Source of the DNA: Mycolicibacter virginiensis
Lineage (GTDB): Bacteria; Actinomycetota; Actinomycetes; Mycobacteriales; Mycobacteriaceae
Length of the DNA: 64,000 bases
Assembly (NCBI RefSeq): GCF_022374935.2
Contig: NZ_CP092430.2
Span: 3,658,001-3,722,000 of the forward strand
Reading direction: 5' to 3'
A program made the position numbers and the translations under genes. Each line of letters starts with the position of its first letter. Positions within the stretch are counted from its first letter, which is position 1. Below the pieces are notes generated by a model. That model did not search any database and was not told where the DNA came from. It saw nothing but the letters and a program-made list of their open reading frames with translations. Shown one piece after another: positions 44,454 to 53,524 of the stretch.

Positions 44454-45173
44454 CACCCAGGCCAACGCGCGCTCGACCTCGTTCACCGTGGTCACGCCCG
44501 CCGGCCGGGCCGGGCGGCGCACGACGACCACCGGCAGGCCGAGTTCCTCGGCGGCCAGCATCTTGGGCCAGGTGTATTCCCCACCGGAGTCTTTCGTGAC
44601 GATGATGTCGGCGCGATGCTCGCGCAACAGCGCGAGTTCTCCGGGCAGCGCGTAGGGTCCGCGATCCCTGATCACCGACCAGCTGGGCGGCAGGCTGATC
44701 GACGGCGGCTCGACCACGCGCGCCAGCACCGCAGCGTCGGCCAGCGCCGGCAGGTAGGACGCCAACTGCTGACGCCCGATGGTCAGCACCGGCCGCCGCC
44801 CCAACCGGGCCGCGATCTGTGCGGCCTGCTCGTGTGAGTCGGCCCAATGCCACGCCTGCCCGGCCCGCTGCGACCAGCCGGGCCGCTCCAGCCGCAGCAG
44901 CGGCCGGCCGGCCGCGGCACAGGCGGCGGCCGCATTGGCCGCCATCGTCGTCGCGAACGGATGGGTGGCGTCCACGACCACGTCGTAGTCGGACAATGCC
45001 GTTCGCAAACCGTCGATTCCGCCGAATCCGCCGATCCGCACCGCCCCGACCGGCAACCGTGGATCGGCCACGCGGCCGGCCAGCGACGTCGTGACTTCGA
45101 TTCCCGCAGCGACCAGCCGATCGGCAAGGGCGCGGGCTTCGGCGGTGCCGCCGAGCAGCAGCACGCGCGTCAC
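44439..45173 (-). CDS. cobK: Precorrin-6A reductase
   Basis: A 244-residue NADPH-dependent reductase of the CobK/CbiJ family, converting precorrin-6A to dihydro-precorrin-6. Family marks are VLLLGGTAEARALADRL at the N-terminus, VVDATHPFATTMAANA in the middle, and IIVTKDSGGEYTWPKMLAAEELGLPVVVVRRP near the C-terminus. GTG at 45173 overlaps the cobQ stop. Last gene of the cobN-F-Q-K operon, which supplies the step missing from the cobG-H-IJ-M cluster. Confidence 0.93.
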   Translation of the reverse strand: MTRVLLLGGTAEARALADRLVAAGIEVTTSLAGRVADPRLPVGAVRIGGFGGIDGLRTALSDYDVVVDATHPFATTMAANAAAACAAAGRPLLRLERPGWSQRAGQAWHWADSHEQAAQIAARLGRRPVLTIGRQQLASYLPALADAAVLARVVEPPSISLPPSWSVIRDRGPYALPGELALLREHRADIIVTKDSGGEYTWPKMLAAEELGLPVVVVRRPARPAGVTTVNEVERALAWVLTGE

Positions 45174-46621
45174 GGTGCCCCCGGTGGCAGAAACGGCAAC
45201 TCAGACGGGGGCCCGCCGCCCGCCAGCTCCAGCAGGGCGTCGACGTCCAGGTGCTCTTCGATCAGATCCCCGAGCAGGTCGAGCCGACGCTCCCGGGCGG
45301 CCGGAAACGACACCTGCGACGGCGCCAGCCCGAGGGTGTCGGCCAGGAACGCCGCACGCAACGCGTCGACCTCCAAGCACCCGTGCCGCATGGTGCCGAA
45401 AACCTGGCCGGCGCGGACACCGCCGGGAAACGCATCGGCGACGTCTCCGCGGCTGATCCGGCCATGGTGGATCTCGTAGCCGCCATCGGACAGCCGCAGT
45501 ATTTTCTCTGCCGCGAAACATGTTTCGACATCCAATAGGCCCAGCCCGGGCACCTCGCCGGGCGCTCCCTCGATTCCCTCGGGATCGCGGATCAACTGGC
45601 CCAGCATCTGGAATCCCCCGCAGATCCCTAGTACGGGCTTGCCGGCGGCGGCGTGGGAGGCGATCGCAGCATCGATCCCGCGTGAACGCAGCCAGGCCAG
45701 GTCGCTGATGGTTGCCCGGGTTCCGGGCAGCACCACCAGATCCGCGTCGGACACCCCACGCGGGTCGGCGGCGAACACCACGTCCAGATCGGGTTCCAAG
45801 CCGAGGGCGTCCAGGTCGGTGAAGTTGCTGATCCGCGGGAACCGAATTACCGCGACCCGGCGTGCCCCGGTGCGCCCCGAGCGCCGGCCGTCCAGATCCA
45901 GCGCGTCCTCGGAGTCCAGCCACAGCTCCGGATGCCACGGCAGGGTGCCGAACACCCGACGACCGGTGAGGCGCTCCAGGTCGGCCAGCCCGGGCTCCAG
46001 CAACCGCAGCTGCCCGCGGAACTTGTTCACGATGAACCCCGCCACCAATGCCTGGTCCTCTTCCGACAGCAGCGCGACGGTGCCGAAGAACGCCGCGAAC
46101 ACCCCGCCGCGGTCGACGTCACCGACGACCACCACCGGCAGGCCGGCGTGGCGCGCCAGGCCCATGTTCACGTAATCGCCGGCGCGCAAATTGATCTCGG
46201 TCGGGCTGCCGGCCCCCTCGGCGACGATCACGTCATAGCGCCCGGCGAGATCGTCGTAAGCACGGTGCGCGGCCGCAGCCAACTCCGCGCGGCCGTGCAT
46301 CCAGTTCGACGACGACAGCGCCCCCCACGGCCGGCCCATGAGCACCACATGACTCTGCTGGTCACTGCCGGGCTTGAGCAGAACCGGATTCATCGCCGGC
46401 TCCGGGTCAACGCGCGCAGCGCAGGCCTGAATCCATTGCGCCCGACCGATTTCAGTCGTCACGCCGCCGGCACCGACGCACACCATGGAGTTGTTCGACA
46501 TGTTCTGCGCCTTGTACGGCGCCACCCGCACACCGCGGCGCGCCAGCGCCCGGCACACACCGGTGGCCACCACCGTCTTGCCGGCGTCGCTGGTGGTTCC
46601 GGCGATCAGGATGCCCGCCAT
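45170..46621 (-). CDS. cobQ: Cobyric acid synthase
   Basis: A 483-residue glutamine-dependent amidase adding four amides (b, d, e, g) to adenosylcobyrinic a,c-diamide. The N-terminal P-loop-like domain has ILIAGTTSDAGKTVVATG, YKAQNMSNNSMV and EGAGSPTEINL; the C-terminal glutaminase shows GICGGFQMLGQL with the nucleophilic cysteine and the GYEIHHGRI histidine block. ATG 46621 overlaps the cobF stop; a longer frame upstream is cobF sequence. In M. tuberculosis cobQ1 sits with ppe2 and cobU, a different arrangement. Confidence 0.95.
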   Translation of the reverse strand: MAGILIAGTTSDAGKTVVATGVCRALARRGVRVAPYKAQNMSNNSMVCVGAGGVTTEIGRAQWIQACAARVDPEPAMNPVLLKPGSDQQSHVVLMGRPWGALSSSNWMHGRAELAAAAHRAYDDLAGRYDVIVAEGAGSPTEINLRAGDYVNMGLARHAGLPVVVVGDVDRGGVFAAFFGTVALLSEEDQALVAGFIVNKFRGQLRLLEPGLADLERLTGRRVFGTLPWHPELWLDSEDALDLDGRRSGRTGARRVAVIRFPRISNFTDLDALGLEPDLDVVFAADPRGVSDADLVVLPGTRATISDLAWLRSRGIDAAIASHAAAGKPVLGICGGFQMLGQLIRDPEGIEGAPGEVPGLGLLDVETCFAAEKILRLSDGGYEIHHGRISRGDVADAFPGGVRAGQVFGTMRHGCLEVDALRAAFLADTLGLAPSQVSFPAARERRLDLLGDLIEEHLDVDALLELAGGGPPSELPFLPPGAP

Positions 46622-47358
46622 CAGGTTCGCCGCACCAGGAACACATCCATCACCCAACCCGCCTCGGCACGGGCCGCATCGCGGGCGGCCGTGATCTCCT
46701 CGACGACGTCACAAACCCGTCCGGTGACCAGCCGCTCCCCCGACGCACCGAGGTTGGCGCCCCACCAGATCGTCCAATCGGCCACCGCAGAAAGATCGAG
46801 CCGGTCCGGGTTGAGCATCGCCACGATGTTGTCCTGACCCGCGGCGACCGCCTCCGCCAGCCGCCGGCCGGTGGTGATGTGCACCGGACTGCCCACTTCA
46901 TGCAGCACGATCCGATGCCGGGCTGCCAGCAGTTGCGGGGCGCTTATCCCAGGCAGCACGTCGTAATCCAGCTCGACCCCAAGGGCTTTCACCCGCTCGA
47001 CGATGCGGATTGTCGAGTCGTACAGTGCCGGGTCGCCCCAGACCAGGAAGGCGGCGGTGCCGCCGCGGGACCGCAGCACGTCGGCGTAGCGCTGCGCCCG
47101 GGCCGCGTGCCAGTCCGCCACGGCGTGGGCATAGCCGGGCTCGGTCAGCCCCGGGGAGCGGTCGCGGGCCGGGTCGGCAACCGCGACGATAGGGATCGAG
47201 GGGGCGTAGGTGTCGACGATGGTGCGCCGCAATGCCAAAAGACCGTCGTCGGAGGACTTCTCGGATGCCACTACGTAGTCGGCTGACCGCAGTGCGCTGG
47301 CGACCTCGGCGGTGACGTGCGCAGGTCCCATGCCGATTCCGAGAATCCAGACTTTCAC
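46621..47358 (-). CDS. cobF: Precorrin-6A synthase (deacetylating)
   Basis: A 245-residue methyltransferase that methylates C1 and releases acetate to give precorrin-6A. VWILGIGMGPAHVTAEVASAL is the N-terminal block, AFLVWGDPALYDSTIRIVE and YDVLPGISAPQLLAARH follow, and LNPDRLDLSAVADWTIWWGANLG is split from WVMDVFLVRR at the end. GTG 47358 has ribosome site ctggagga and overlaps the cobN stop. M. tuberculosis has lost this gene, so its intact presence shows the full aerobic ring pathway is kept here. Confidence 0.94.
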   Translation of the reverse strand: MKVWILGIGMGPAHVTAEVASALRSADYVVASEKSSDDGLLALRRTIVDTYAPSIPIVAVADPARDRSPGLTEPGYAHAVADWHAARAQRYADVLRSRGGTAAFLVWGDPALYDSTIRIVERVKALGVELDYDVLPGISAPQLLAARHRIVLHEVGSPVHITTGRRLAEAVAAGQDNIVAMLNPDRLDLSAVADWTIWWGANLGASGERLVTGRVCDVVEEITAARDAARAEAGWVMDVFLVRRT

Positions 47359-50300
47359 CGATCCTCCAGGTCGCCTTCTACGTCCAGGTAAGCCTGCCGC
47401 AACGCCGCCATGGTCTCGGGGTCGGGGTGCTCCCACAGGCCGCGGTCGGCGGCCTCGGTCAACCGTTCCACAATGCCGTGGAGCGCCCACGGGTTGGACT
47501 TGTCGAGGAACTCGCGGGTCTGCGGGTCCAAGACATACTCGGCCGCGAGCTTTTCGTACATCCAGTCGTGCACCACGCCGGCGGTGGCGTCGAACCCGAA
47601 CAGGTAGTCGACGGTGGCGGCCAATTCGAATGCACCCTTGTAACCGTGGCGGCGCATCGCGGAGATCCAGCGCGGATTGACCACCCGCGCGCGGAACACC
47701 CGGGCGGTCTCTTCGGCCAGCGTGCGGGTGCGGATGGCGTCCGGCGAGGTTGAGTCGCCCACATAGGCTTTCGGGTCGGCGCCAGTCAGCGCCCGCACGG
47801 TCGCGATCATGCCGCCGTGATAGACGAAGTAGTCATCGGAGTCGGCGATGTCATGCTCGCGGGTGTCGATGTTCTTGGCGGCCACCTTGATCCGGCGGTA
47901 GTTGGTGCGCATGTCGTCGGCCGCCGGCGCGCCACCGAGCCCGCGACCGTAGGCGAACCCACCCCAGGTGGTGTAGACCTCCGCCAGGTCCTTGTCGTCA
48001 CGCCACGTCCCGGATTCGATGACCTGCAGGATTCCCGCCCCGTACGACCCGGGCGCCGAACCGAAGATCCGGGTGGTGGCGCGGCGCAGATCGCCGTGTT
48101 CGATCAAGTCGGCGCGAGCATGCGCCGCCACGAAGTTCGTGTCGTCGGGCTCGTCGAGGGTGGCGACCATCTGCACGGCATCGTCGAGCATCGACACCAC
48201 GTGCGGGAAGGCGTCCCGGAAGAACCCCGAGATGCGCACCGTCACGTCGATTCTGGGCCGGCCGAGCTCCTCGGGTGAGATGACCGCCAGCCCGGACACC
48301 CGCCGCGACGCCTCGTCCCACTCGGGTCGCACGCCGAGCAGGGCCAGCACTTCGGCAATGTCGTCGCCGGAGGTGCGCATCGCCGAGGTGCCCCACACCG
48401 ACAGCCCGACCGATTCCGGGTAGCCGCCGGTGTCATCGAGGTAGCGCCGCACCAACGAGTCGGCCATCGCCTGCCCGGTCTGCCACGCCAGCCGGGACGG
48501 CACCGCGCGGGGGTCGACGGTGTAGAAGTTGCGTCCGGTGGGCAACACGTTGACCAGGCCACGCAACGGCGACCCCGACGGCCCCGGCCGTACGAACCCG
48601 CCGGACAGCGCGTGCAGCACCGCGTCCAACTCGGCCGACGTGCCGGCCAGCCGCGGAACCACCTCGGTGGCAGCGAATCTCAACACCCGACATACCTCGG
48701 GGTCAGGATGCAGCGTGTCAGCCAGGCCGGTCTCCCAACCGCCAGCCTCCATGGCTTCGACCAACGCGCGAGCGCGGCCCTCGATCTCGTCGACGACCGT
48801 CGCAGCGGCGTCTTCCTTGAGCCCCAGCGCGGCCCGCAGGCCCGGTACCGCATGGTCTACCCCGCCCCACACCTGCGGAGCCCGCAGGATCGCCAGCACC
48901 AGGTTCACCCGCTCCGGTCCGGTCGGAGCGCCGCCAAGCACGTGCAGGCCGTCCCGGATCTGGGCGTCCTTGATCTCACAGAGCCAGCCGTCGACATGCA
49001 GCAGGAAGTCGTCGAACTCCTCATCCTCGGGCCGCTCCTCCAGGCCCAGGTCGCGGTGCATCTCCGCGGCCCGCATCAGATTCCAGATCTCACCGCGGAT
49101 CGCCGGCAGCTTGGCCGGGTCCATGGACGCGATGTTGCCGTACTCGTCGAGCAGTTGCTCGAGGCGCGCGATGTCGCCGTAGGACTCCGCGCGTGCCATC
49201 GGCGGGATCAGGTGGTCGACGATCGTGGCGTGCGCCCGCCGCTTGGCCTGGGCGCCCTCGCCGGGGTCGTTCACCAGGAACGGATAGATCAACGGCAGGT
49301 CGGCGATCATCGCGTCGGTGGCGCACGCGGAAGACAACGCCGCGGTCTTACCGGGCAGCCATTCCATCGATCCGTGCTTGCCCAGGTGTATCACCGCGTG
49401 CGCGCCGAAACCATGTGCCAGCCAACGGTATGCGGCCAGGTAGTGGTGGCTGGGCGGCAATTCCGGGTCGTGGTAGATCGCCACCGGATTCTCCCCGAAG
49501 CCTCGGGGCGGCTGGATCATCAGCACGACATTGCCGGATTGCAGTGCGGCCAAAACGATCTCGCCGGCGTCGTTGACGAACAACTTGCCCGGCGCCGGAC
49601 CCCACGCCGTCGTCATCGCATTGCGCAGGTCGTCGGGCAACTCGGCGGTCCACTGCGCATACTGCTGCGCGGTGACCCGCACCTGGGCGCCGGCCAGCTG
49701 CGCAGCGGACAGCCAGTCCTCGTCCTGACCACCGGCCTCGATCAGGGTGTGGATGAGGCGATCCCCTGCCTGCGTCTCGTCAGCGACGTCGAGCACGCCG
49801 AAGCCGTCTCCGACGTCGTAGCCCTCCGCCGCCAGCCGCTGAAGCAACCGCACCGCCGACACCGGGGTGTCCAGACCAACGGCGTTGCCCACCCGGGAGT
49901 GCTTGGTGGGATAGGCCGACAGCACCAGCGCCAGCTTCTTCTGCGCGTTCGGGATACGGCGCAGCACCGCGTGATTCACCGCGACCCCGGCCACCCGGGC
50001 GCACCGCTCGGGATCGGCAGCGTAGTGCGGCAGCCCGTCGTCGTCGATCTCCTTGAAGGAAAACGGGACGGTGATGATCCGGCCGTCGAATTCCGGGATG
50101 GCGATCTGGGTGGCCGAATCCAACGGGGTCACGCCGTCGTCGTTGGCCTCCCAGTCCGCGCGCGAGGACGCCAGGCACAGTCCCTGGAACACCGGGATGT
50201 CCAGCGCCGCGATCTGTTCGATGTCCCACGCGCCGTCGTCGTCACCGGCACTGACCCCGGCGGTGGCGTTCATCGCCCCACCGGCGGCCAGCATGCAGAC

Positions 50301-50927
50301 CACCAGCGCATCGAGCTGACCCAGCGCGGCGAAGAGCTCGTTGGGGGCGTTGCGCAGCGAGGCGGCGAAGATCGGCACCCCGACCGCCCTGCCGGTGGCA
50401 TCGATGGCATCGGCCAAAGCGTGGGCGAATCCGGCGTTGCCGCTGACCTCGTGGGCGCGGTAGTACAGCACCCCGATCCGTACCGGGTTCGCAGCCTCGA
50501 CGCCTTCCCGCTGGGCGAACCCCCATTCCGGGATCACCGCCGGCTCCTCGAAACCCTCACCGGTGAGCAGCACCGTGTCGCACAGGAACGCGTGCAGCTG
50601 GGCGAGGTTGGCCGGCCCGCCCTCGGCGAGGTAGGCGTGCGCCTGGGCGGCCAGGCCGATCGGGACCGTGGAGCACTCCATCAGCTCGGCGTTGGGCGAG
50701 CGCTCCCCGCCGAGCACCACCAGCGGCAGGCCGGTCGCGCGCAGCAGCTTCAGTTCCTCGGCGATCTCGGCCGATGACCCCAGGATGCGCAGCACCACGA
50801 CATCGGCGCCGTTGACCAGCGGTTCGATGTCGTGGCGTGCGGGGTTCCCGAGCCGGTATGCCGCGCCGCTGGCCCGCGCGGACAGCAGGTCGGTGTCAGA
50901 GGTGGAGAGCAGGGCGATACGCCGCAT
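47355..50927 (-). CDS. cobN: Cobaltochelatase subunit CobN
   Basis: A 1190-residue catalytic chelatase subunit inserting cobalt into hydrogenobyrinic acid a,c-diamide, using the AAA/VWA partner encoded at 33483. ATG 50927 (MRRIALLSTSDTDLLSARA) follows a strong ribosome site (gggaggaacc); the open frame continues 82 codons upstream, but only through the leader and riboswitch DNA. Family blocks include VLSAYPTKHSRVGNAVGLDTP, HLGKHGSMEWLPGK, YRWLAHGFGAHAVIHLG-type metal-site histidines, and a C-terminal NPWALHGIVERL. Length matches Rv2062c. First gene of cobN-F-Q-K. Confidence 0.95.
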   Translation of the reverse strand: MRRIALLSTSDTDLLSARASGAAYRLGNPARHDIEPLVNGADVVVLRILGSSAEIAEELKLLRATGLPLVVLGGERSPNAELMECSTVPIGLAAQAHAYLAEGGPANLAQLHAFLCDTVLLTGEGFEEPAVIPEWGFAQREGVEAANPVRIGVLYYRAHEVSGNAGFAHALADAIDATGRAVGVPIFAASLRNAPNELFAALGQLDALVVCMLAAGGAMNATAGVSAGDDDGAWDIEQIAALDIPVFQGLCLASSRADWEANDDGVTPLDSATQIAIPEFDGRIITVPFSFKEIDDDGLPHYAADPERCARVAGVAVNHAVLRRIPNAQKKLALVLSAYPTKHSRVGNAVGLDTPVSAVRLLQRLAAEGYDVGDGFGVLDVADETQAGDRLIHTLIEAGGQDEDWLSAAQLAGAQVRVTAQQYAQWTAELPDDLRNAMTTAWGPAPGKLFVNDAGEIVLAALQSGNVVLMIQPPRGFGENPVAIYHDPELPPSHHYLAAYRWLAHGFGAHAVIHLGKHGSMEWLPGKTAALSSACATDAMIADLPLIYPFLVNDPGEGAQAKRRAHATIVDHLIPPMARAESYGDIARLEQLLDEYGNIASMDPAKLPAIRGEIWNLMRAAEMHRDLGLEERPEDEEFDDFLLHVDGWLCEIKDAQIRDGLHVLGGAPTGPERVNLVLAILRAPQVWGGVDHAVPGLRAALGLKEDAAATVVDEIEGRARALVEAMEAGGWETGLADTLHPDPEVCRVLRFAATEVVPRLAGTSAELDAVLHALSGGFVRPGPSGSPLRGLVNVLPTGRNFYTVDPRAVPSRLAWQTGQAMADSLVRRYLDDTGGYPESVGLSVWGTSAMRTSGDDIAEVLALLGVRPEWDEASRRVSGLAVISPEELGRPRIDVTVRISGFFRDAFPHVVSMLDDAVQMVATLDEPDDTNFVAAHARADLIEHGDLRRATTRIFGSAPGSYGAGILQVIESGTWRDDKDLAEVYTTWGGFAYGRGLGGAPAADDMRTNYRRIKVAAKNIDTREHDIADSDDYFVYHGGMIATVRALTGADPKAYVGDSTSPDAIRTRTLAEETARVFRARVVNPRWISAMRRHGYKGAFELAATVDYLFGFDATAGVVHDWMYEKLAAEYVLDPQTREFLDKSNPWALHGIVERLTEAADRGLWEHPDPETMAALRQAYLDVEGDLEDR

Positions 50928-50940
50928 AATCGGTTCCTCC

Positions 50941-51055
50941 CGGGGGTTCGCGCCCCGCATAGTCGGATGCCCCGCGGCCAGTATCTGGCTAACACAGTGG
51001 CGGAACCGCGCCGGAATTTGAGTACCGGACTTCCTGACGCCACGAGACGGCGGCC
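50941..51055 (-). promoter_or_regulatory. Compact cobalamin riboswitch before cobN
   Basis: Read on the minus strand: gcgtcaggaag (51042-51032), a P5-type hairpin ccggtactcaaattccgg (51028-51011), cgcggttccgccactgtg (51010-50993), then the B12 box agccagatactggc (50990-50977) only two bases later. This lacks the long peripheral arm of the importer riboswitch. A G/C hairpin (gggg...cccc) near 50965-50941 sits beside the ribosome site aggagg-like ggaggaacc, pointing to translational control of cobN. Confidence 0.85.
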
Positions 51056-51064
51056 AGCCTAACG

Positions 51065-51275
51065 CAGCGCGGCATGCAACAATGTCGCCGGTAAGGCGAT
51101 GACGAATGAGGAAGCCGGTGCGAATCCGGCGCGGTCCCGCCACTGTCATCGGGGAGCGACCCTCATCAGCCACGGCCCGCCACTTGTGGGGTTGGAAGGC
51201 GAGGCGAGCAGTGATCCGAGAGCCAGGAGACTCACGTCAACGCGTCCTGCGTACCGGGGCGGTGTACCCCGAGGA
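51065..51275 (+). promoter_or_regulatory. Cobalamin riboswitch before corrinoid importer operon
   Basis: Canonical core: gaggaagccggtgcgaatcc begins at 51108, then gcgcggtcccgccactgtc (51130-51148), a full peripheral arm, and the B12 box gagccaggagactcac (51220-51235). The expression platform hairpin cgggg...ccccg (51254-51271) precedes gaggaagc, the ribosome site of the ATG at 51291, so B12 binding should block translation. The same hairpin sequence recurs before both PPE genes. Its 5' end lies about 10 bases from that of the divergent cobN riboswitch. Confidence 0.93.
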
Positions 51276-51290
51276 AGCTGACTCACGCTC

Positions 51291-52487
51291 ATGTCCCGTG
51301 CGTTGCGGGTAGTTGCTGCGCTCCTGGTAGCGCTGGCCACCGCGCTGTCGTTGGCCGGCTGCTCCGGCGAACCCGCTTCCCGCACACTGCAAGCGCGTTC
51401 CGGCTGCATCACCGGCTTCGATCCGGCCGCCGACTACTTCCCGGACAAGTCGACGCTGACCGAGGCCACCAACTTCGCCATCACCTACCACGGCAGCTAC
51501 CAGGTTCTTACGGTCAAGCGGCCCTACCTCGGCGGCAAGCCGATGTCGTGGGTGTTGGTGCGCTGCGGTGCGCCCGCGCCGACGCTGACCGGGGAGCTGG
51601 CGAACGCCCAGCGGATCACCGTGCCGGTGCAGAGCCTCTACTCGGGTTCGACGACGCATCTGGCGATGATCACCGAACTCGGCCAAGCGGGCGTGGTCAC
51701 CGGAGTGGCGAGCCCGGCAGCCGTCGCCGACCCCCAGATCCGTGCGCGCATCGACACCGGTGAGATCGTCGGCTACGCGCCCGGCGGGCAGATCAATATC
51801 GAGCGCGTGATCGGTGCGGGCCCCGACCTGCTGGTCACCGAGGGCATCGACGACCCCGGCTATCCGAAGCTGCGCGAAGCCGGTACCCCGGTGCTGGCCG
51901 ACGCCGAATGGCTGGAACCGACCCCGCTGGGCCGCGCCGAGTGGATCAAGGTGTTCGCCGCGCTGACCGGGACCGAACGCCAAGCCGCGCAGGCCTACCG
52001 GTCCATCCGCGACCGTTACCGTGCCTTGGCGGCTCAAGCCGCCGCGACCAAGCCCGTCGAGGTCTTGGTCGGCACCATGTACTCGGGCAGCTGGTCGATG
52101 CCCACCGGCGAGAGCTACTCGGGACGTCTGGTCGCCGACGCCGGCGGCACCTATCCCTGGCTGTCGGAGACCGGCGCCGAGAACCGGCAACTGAACTTCG
52201 AGTCGGTGTACGCCCGTGCCGGTACAGCGCCGGTCTGGCTGATCACCGACGACTGGCACACCCTGGGCGATGCGGTGGCCCGTGACAGCCGCTATGGCGA
52301 GCTGACCGCGCTGCGGACCGGCCACGTCTGGTCGGCGACCAAGGCAATGACATCCCTTGGCGGCAACCTCTATTGGGAACGCGGCACGGCCCGACCGGAT
52401 CTGCTACTCGGCGACTTGGTCGCGATCCTGCATCCCGAGCTCGCCACCGACCACGCGTTCGAGTTCTACCGGCGGGTGCCGCGATGA
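51291..52487 (+). CDS. btuF-like: Lipoprotein substrate-binding component of a BtuF/FecB-like importer
   Basis: A 398-residue exported lipoprotein: signal peptide 1-23, lipobox LAGC with lipidated Cys24, then a class III periplasmic-binding fold (VGAGPDLLVTEGIDDPGY and PVLADAEWLEPTPLGRAEWIKVFAAL are typical helical-linker and lobe-two signatures). Such proteins capture corrinoids, haem or siderophores. The upstream cobalamin riboswitch argues for a corrinoid (or a B12-precursor) ligand. It is coupled to the permease by ATGA. I use btuF-like only for context; the ligand is inferred. Confidence 0.87.
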   Translation: MSRALRVVAALLVALATALSLAGCSGEPASRTLQARSGCITGFDPAADYFPDKSTLTEATNFAITYHGSYQVLTVKRPYLGGKPMSWVLVRCGAPAPTLTGELANAQRITVPVQSLYSGSTTHLAMITELGQAGVVTGVASPAAVADPQIRARIDTGEIVGYAPGGQINIERVIGAGPDLLVTEGIDDPGYPKLREAGTPVLADAEWLEPTPLGRAEWIKVFAALTGTERQAAQAYRSIRDRYRALAAQAAATKPVEVLVGTMYSGSWSMPTGESYSGRLVADAGGTYPWLSETGAENRQLNFESVYARAGTAPVWLITDDWHTLGDAVARDSRYGELTALRTGHVWSATKAMTSLGGNLYWERGTARPDLLLGDLVAILHPELATDHAFEFYRRVPR

Positions 52488-53524
52488 AGCCGCGTATCGC
52501 CCTGGTGCTGACCGCGCTGAGCGCCGCGGTGGTCCTGCTGGCCGTGCTCGGGCTGGTGCTCGGACCGGTGCGGGTGCCGGTGCTCGACACCGTGCAGGTG
52601 CTGTTCGGCGCCGAACCCTCCGACCCGCGCTGGCAGGTGATCGTGTGGAACATGCGGTTGCCGCGGGTGCTGACCGCGCTGGCCGCCGGGTCCGCGCTGG
52701 GCGTCGCCGGCCTGCAGCTGCAAACCCTGTTCCGCAACACCCTCGCCGATCCCTACATTCTGGGCGTGAGCTCCGGGGCGAGCCTGGGCGTCGCGGTGGT
52801 GGTGCTGCTCGGCGGGGCGGCCGGCGGCGGTTTCACCACCGCGGTGGCCGGTGCCAGCCGCGCCGCGGAAGTGATCGCAGCGGCGCTGGGTGCGGCGGCC
52901 ATGCTGACGCTGGTTCTGGTGCTGTCGCGATGGACCCGCTCGGCGGCGACGCTGCTGCTGATCGGTGTGATGATCGGCGCGGCCAGCACCGCGCTGGTGA
53001 GCTTGGCGCTGGTCTACTCCGATCCGCAGCGGGTGCAGCAGTACCTGTTGTGGGGCCTGGGCAGCTTCGCCGGAACCGGTTGGGCCGATTTGGAGTTGCT
53101 GCTGCCGCTGGTGGCCGTCGGGCTGTTGACCGCGGCGATGACGATCCGGCCGCTCAACGCCCTGCTGCTCGGCGAGAGTTACGCGGCGACCATGGGCATC
53201 AACGTGCACCGGGCCCGGATCGTCACGGTCGTCTCTGCGTCACTGCTGGCCGGCGTGACGACCGCGTTCTGCGGCCCGATCGCATTCCTCGGGCTGGTGG
53301 TGCCGCACGTGGCCCGCATCGTGGTGGGTACCTCCGATCACCGGGTGGTGGTCCCGGCGGTGGTCTTGCTGGGCGCGGTCGCCGCGCTGGGCTGCGGCGT
53401 TGTCAGTCAGGTGCCCGGCAGCGATCTGGTCATCCCGATCAACGCGGTCACCGCGCTGGTGGGGGCACCGGTGGTGATCGCCGTGCTGCTGCGGGCCCGG
53501 CGAGGATCGGGGTTGCCGTCATGA
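52484..53524 (+). CDS. btuC-like: FecCD/BtuC-family ABC permease
   Basis: A 346-residue permease with about ten transmembrane helices. VIVWNMRLPRVLTALAAGSALGVAGLQLQTLFRNTLADPYILGVSSGASLG-type family blocks are present (start RLPRVLTAL, end GVSSGASLG), and the ATPase-contact loop is LGESYAATMGINVHRARI; the C-terminal part has FCGPIAFLGLVVPHVAR. It works as a homodimer with the following ATPase. Starts inside the upstream stop and ends overlapping the ATPase start, so the three components are translated in ratio. Confidence 0.92.
   Translation: MKPRIALVLTALSAAVVLLAVLGLVLGPVRVPVLDTVQVLFGAEPSDPRWQVIVWNMRLPRVLTALAAGSALGVAGLQLQTLFRNTLADPYILGVSSGASLGVAVVVLLGGAAGGGFTTAVAGASRAAEVIAAALGAAAMLTLVLVLSRWTRSAATLLLIGVMIGAASTALVSLALVYSDPQRVQQYLLWGLGSFAGTGWADLELLLPLVAVGLLTAAMTIRPLNALLLGESYAATMGINVHRARIVTVVSASLLAGVTTAFCGPIAFLGLVVPHVARIVVGTSDHRVVVPAVVLLGAVAALGCGVVSQVPGSDLVIPINAVTALVGAPVVIAVLLRARRGSGLPS

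Noticed and set aside
46622..46657. Earlier start for cobQ
   Set aside because: The extra 12 residues lie within cobF coding sequence; MAGILIAGTTSD is the conserved N-terminus and is coupled by ATGA.
50928..51173. 82-codon extension of cobN
   Set aside because: It covers the cobN riboswitch and part of the divergent aptamer; a strong ribosome site precedes ATG 50927.
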